A DNA stretch of 64,000 nucleotides, from the NCBI GenBank assembly GCA_017745295.1, contig JAGHZR010000022.1:1-64000 (forward strand). Reading direction: 5' to 3'. Under the pieces are notes generated by a model. The model ran no database searches. It worked only from the letters and a program-made list of their open reading frames with translations, and was not told the origin of the DNA. Position numbers and translations under genes: made by a program. Positions 59,643-64,000 of this stretch are shown one piece after another (within the stretch, counting starts at the first letter, position 1; each line of letters opens with the position of its first letter). Source of the DNA: Novosphingobium sp. Its GTDB lineage: Bacteria > Pseudomonadota > Alphaproteobacteria > Sphingomonadales > Sphingomonadaceae.

Positions 59643-61028
59643 ATGAGGGTATCGCCGAAATGGCGGCGCTGGTCGTCCACGCTCGTGCTGGGCGCGGCGC
59701 TGGCGCTGGGCGCGACGGGCGCGGATGCGAAGAAGCAGGACAAGAAGGCGGCACCCATCGTCGCCGATCCTTATCCGTCCACTTACAAGTCCTACCCAGG
59801 CACGCCCACTGCACTCGTCGGCGCCACCGTCTATGACGGGCGCGGCGGCAGGATCGACAACGGCGTCGTGCTGTTCAGGGACGGCAAGCTGGTCGGCATC
59901 GGCGGCGCCGACATGGCGATCCCCGAAGGCTTCACCAGGATCGACGCCGCCGGCAAGTTCGTGACTCCCGGCGTGATCGACATCCACTCGCACCTCGGCG
60001 TCTATCCCTCGCCCGGCGTCGATGCGCTGGCGGACGGCAACGAGATGACCAGCCCGACCACCCCCGACGTCTGGGCCGAGCACTCGGTCTGGCCGCAGGA
60101 CCCCGGCTTCACCCGCGCGCTGGCCAATGGCGGCGTCACCAGCCTCCAGATCCTGCCCGGCTCGGGCAACCTCATCGGCGGCCGCGCGGTCACCCTGAAG
60201 AACGTGCCGAGCATCACCGTGCAGGGCATGAAGTTCCCCGGCGCGCCCTATTCGCTGAAGATGGCCTGCGGCGAGAATCCCAAGCGCGTCTACGGATCGA
60301 AGGGCCAGAAGCCCTCTACCCGGATGGGCAACATGTCCGTCGATCGCCAGGCCTGGATCGACGCCCGCAAGTACATGGACGGCGACCATTCCGAGCGCGA
60401 CCTCGGCAAGGATACGCTGGAAGGCGTGCTCAAGGGCGAAATTCTCGTCCAGAACCACTGCTACCGCGCCGACGAGATGGCGCAAGTGATCGATATGTCC
60501 AAGGAAATGGGCTACAAGGTCACCGCCTTCCACCACGCCGTGGAAGCCTACAAGATCGCCGATCTCCTGCGCGAGAACGACATCTGCACCGCCGTCTGGG
60601 CCGACTGGTACGGCTTCAAGATGGAAGCCTACGACGGTATTCCCGAAAACGCCGCGCTGCTCGCCAATGCGGGGACCTGCGTGGTGATCCACTCGGACGA
60701 CGAAAACGGCATCCAGCGCCTCAACCAGGAAGCTGCCAAGGCCCAGGCCGACGGCCGCCGCATCGGCATCGACATTCCCGACGCCAAAGTGATCGGCTGG
60801 TTCACCTACAATGCCGCCAAGACCATGGGCATCGGCGAGAAGACCGGCAGCCTCGAAGCGGGCAAGATGGCCGACGTGGTGCTGTGGAACGGCAATCCGC
60901 TCTCGGTCTATTCGCGCCCCGAGAAGGTGTGGATCGACGGCGCCCTGATGTTCGACGCGCAGGACGCCAAGCGCCGTCCGGTCAGCGATTTCGAACTGGG
61001 CCAGCCGGGTGAAGGAGATGTGAAATGA
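59643..61028 (+). CDS. Secreted amidohydrolase, catalytic member of a tandem pair
   Basis: A 461-residue amidohydrolase-superfamily protein with a signal peptide (about 1-29, ending GADA). The metal HxH is intact as IDIHSHLG (His115/His117), further ligand candidates are in FHHAVEAYK and VIHSDDENG, and the C-terminal GSLEAGKMADVVLWNGNPL is typical of the imidazolonepropionase/dipeptidase-like branch. It is probably a periplasmic or membrane-bound metal hydrolase of amides or cyclic imides. ATG 59643 follows AGGGGAA. The stop overlaps the start of a paralogue without the metal motif, so the two are made together. Confidence 0.88.
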   Translation: MRVSPKWRRWSSTLVLGAALALGATGADAKKQDKKAAPIVADPYPSTYKSYPGTPTALVGATVYDGRGGRIDNGVVLFRDGKLVGIGGADMAIPEGFTRIDAAGKFVTPGVIDIHSHLGVYPSPGVDALADGNEMTSPTTPDVWAEHSVWPQDPGFTRALANGGVTSLQILPGSGNLIGGRAVTLKNVPSITVQGMKFPGAPYSLKMACGENPKRVYGSKGQKPSTRMGNMSVDRQAWIDARKYMDGDHSERDLGKDTLEGVLKGEILVQNHCYRADEMAQVIDMSKEMGYKVTAFHHAVEAYKIADLLRENDICTAVWADWYGFKMEAYDGIPENAALLANAGTCVVIHSDDENGIQRLNQEAAKAQADGRRIGIDIPDAKVIGWFTYNAAKTMGIGEKTGSLEAGKMADVVLWNGNPLSVYSRPEKVWIDGALMFDAQDAKRRPVSDFELGQPGEGDVK

Positions 61029-62323
61029 GCCGCCGCGCCCTTATCATCGCCGCCCTTACAGCGGTGGCGCTTCCCGCGATGGCTAGCGCGCAGGATTTTG
61101 CGATCACCAATGCCACTGTCGCCACGGGTGACGGCAGCGCGCCGATCGAGCACGGCACCGTTCTGGTGCGCGGCGGCAAGGTCGTCGCCGCCGGAGCCGG
61201 TGTCGCGGTGCCTGCCGGAGTGCAGAGCGTGGACGGAACCGGCAAATGGGTCACGCCCGGTCTGTTCTCGGCGGTGACCGACCTCGGTCTCTGGGACGTG
61301 GAAGGTGTGCCCAACAGCAACGATACCGGGGCGGAGAAGTCGCCGTTCAATGCCGCGCTCGACGTGGCTCCGGCGATCAACCCCTCCAGCGAGCATATCG
61401 CGATCAGCCGCGAGGGCGGCGTCACCCGCGCCAGCGTGGCGCCGGTGAACGGCGATTCGATCTTCGCCGGGCAGGGCGCGCTGATTGACCTCGGCACGGG
61501 CGTCGATCTGGTGAATAGGCCGCACGCCTTCCAGTTCGTGCAACTGGGCGAGGCCGGGGCCAAGCTCGCGGGCGGCAGCCGCGTCGCGGCTCATGTCGCT
61601 CTGCGTAACGCCTTGCGCGAAGCACGCGATCTGGCGACCGCACCCACTGCCGCGCGCAGCAGCGATGCGATGCTGACCCGCGCCGATGCCCTGGCGCTGG
61701 CGCCGGTGCTGGATGGCCGCCAGCCGCTCTATGTCGGCGTCGAACGCGCTGCCGACATCCGCAGCGTGCTGGCGCTCAAGAGCGAGTTCCCCAAGCTGAA
61801 CCTCGTCCTCGTCGGTGCGACCGAGGGCTGGCTGGTGGCGAGCCAGATTGCCGCTGCCAAGGTGCCGGTCATCACGATGCCGCTGCGCGATCTGCCCTCC
61901 AGCTTCGAAAGCCTCGCGGCGACGCAGTCCAATGTGGGGCGGATGAAGAAGGCGGGCGTCAAGGTCGCCATCGGCCTGTTCTCGGGTAGTAACCAGCCGC
62001 GCTATGCGCCGCAGCAGGCGGGGAATCTCGTCGCCCTGAACAAGCTGCCGGGCGCGGCGGGCCTGACCTGGGGCGAGGCGCTGGCCGCGATCACTTCGGT
62101 TCCGGCCGAGATCAGCGGTATGGGCGGCAAGGAAGGCGTTCTCGCGCCCGGCGCCGTGGGCGATGTCGTCGTCTGGGACGGCGATCCACTGGAACTCTCC
62201 TCGGCCCCGGTCGAGGTCTATATCGACGGCGTGAAGCAGCCGCTCGACAACCACCAGAGCCGTCTGAAACAGCGCTACAAGAGCCTCGATCGGACCTATC
62301 TGCCCAAGGCTTATGACTGGTAA
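61025..62323 (+). CDS. Secreted amidohydrolase-like protein lacking the metal-binding HxH, partner of the upstream enzyme
   Basis: A 432-residue paralogue of the preceding amidohydrolase with its own signal peptide (ends ASAQD, about 22). The end VLAPGAVGDVVVWDGDPLEL is typical of the superfamily, but where the active member has TPGVIDIHSHLG this one reads TPGLFSAVTDLG (79-88), so both metal-binding His are lost. The His expected before RAADI and in the GATEGW segment are also absent. It is therefore probably non-catalytic, perhaps a structural or regulatory subunit. ATG overlaps the upstream stop (ATGA). A 14-bp hairpin follows nine bases after its stop. Confidence 0.87.
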   Translation: MSRRALIIAALTAVALPAMASAQDFAITNATVATGDGSAPIEHGTVLVRGGKVVAAGAGVAVPAGVQSVDGTGKWVTPGLFSAVTDLGLWDVEGVPNSNDTGAEKSPFNAALDVAPAINPSSEHIAISREGGVTRASVAPVNGDSIFAGQGALIDLGTGVDLVNRPHAFQFVQLGEAGAKLAGGSRVAAHVALRNALREARDLATAPTAARSSDAMLTRADALALAPVLDGRQPLYVGVERAADIRSVLALKSEFPKLNLVLVGATEGWLVASQIAAAKVPVITMPLRDLPSSFESLAATQSNVGRMKKAGVKVAIGLFSGSNQPRYAPQQAGNLVALNKLPGAAGLTWGEALAAITSVPAEISGMGGKEGVLAPGAVGDVVVWDGDPLELSSAPVEVYIDGVKQPLDNHQSRLKQRYKSLDRTYLPKAYDW

Positions 62324-62331
62324 GCTGCTTG

Positions 62332-62365
62332 CAATGGTGCCCCCGTTTCGGCGGGGGCACCATTG
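62332..62365 (+). terminator. Strong hairpin after the amidohydrolase pair
   Basis: Perfect 14-bp stem CAATGGTGCCCCCG / CGGGGGCACCATTG with loop TTTCGG, starting nine bases after the stop. No U-tract follows, so it is either a factor-dependent terminator or a 3' end stabiliser. Confidence 0.65.
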
Positions 62366-62414
62366 CCTGGCTCCACGCCTACCTAACCTCAATCCACCCG
62401 AACCCAACCAACCT

Positions 62415-62494
62415 TCGTCATTGCGAGCGTAGCGAAGCAATCCAGAGTCCGGCCCACGACGCTCTGGATTGCTTCGCTGCGCTCGCAATGACGA
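62415..62494. repeat. Palindromic repeat element, copy 3
   Basis: Arms of about 33 bases (TCGTCATTGCGAGCGTAGCG with AAGCAATCCAGAG, mirrored on the right with a single mismatch) around a 14-base centre. It lies between the convergent amidohydrolase and ABC-F genes. Same family as the elements at 48177 and 53723. Confidence 0.92.
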
Positions 62495-62531
62495 ATGGGG
62501 CGGCGGAGGGGCGGCGGAGGGGCGTGCGTTG

Positions 62532-64000
<1,469 letters not shown>

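Overview
The window looks like chromosomal DNA of a GC-rich sphingomonad alphaproteobacterium (Novosphingobium/Sphingobium type). Three things suggest this: six TonB-dependent receptors plus one broken one within about 30 kb, Sphingomonad/Caulobacter-style receptor signatures, and a chromosomal ortho-cleavage cluster. This assignment is inference from gene content; no rRNA is present.

Region 1 (1-9634) is a carbohydrate or aromatic-side-chain catabolic locus, mostly on the minus strand. One operon runs TonB receptor, hydroxypyruvate-isomerase-like protein, and two further AP-endonuclease-2-type TIM barrels. A second runs MFS transporter, GMC oxidoreductase, NodD/NahR-type LysR. The end of a fumarylacetoacetate-hydrolase-family gene lies at the left edge. 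The substrate cannot be read from the sequence.

Region 2 (about 10.2-16.1 kb) is metal/cofactor uptake. A cobalamin riboswitch faces a TonB receptor that has lost its 5' end. Divergent to it is a siderophore-type receptor plus PepSY membrane protein with a perfect 7-1-7 Fur-like palindrome in its promoter region.

Region 3 (16.3-27.3 kb) is a phosphate-scavenging island: a histidine acid phosphatase/phytase, a large TonB receptor, then response regulator, sensor kinase and alkaline phosphatase in one translationally overlapping unit, and another TonB receptor. Region 4 (27.4-32.1 kb) is an STN-domain TonB transducer with its ECF sigma factor and FecR-like regulator. Next to it, on the other strand, is a secreted NLP (necrosis-inducing, NPP1) protein with the intact GHRHDWE motif.

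Region 5 (33.2-39.4 kb) holds a LysR/SDR divergent pair and a second, intact cobalamin riboswitch driving a TonB receptor and a PepSY protein.

Region 6 (39.8-53.7 kb) is a near-complete benzoate-to-TCA supercluster. A porin and a BenK-type transporter (minus strand) and a LysR regulator face catB-catC-catA-benA-benB-benD-pcaI-pcaJ-pcaD-pcaF and a ferredoxin reductase. Two exact ATAC-N7-GTAT (BenM/CatM-type) sites flank the LysR gene. The usual benC reductase is absent and a stand-alone glutathione-reductase-type reductase stands in its place.

Region 7 (53.8-64 kb) is mostly housekeeping: queG, an ABC-2 exporter pair, tRNA-Leu(TAA), ihfB, a POT peptide transporter, a tandem amidohydrolase pair of which the second lacks the metal HxH motif, and the 3' part of an ABC-F ATPase gene. 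A palindromic repeat of about 80 bp occurs three times (48.2, 53.7 and 62.4 kb), once inside the ben operon.
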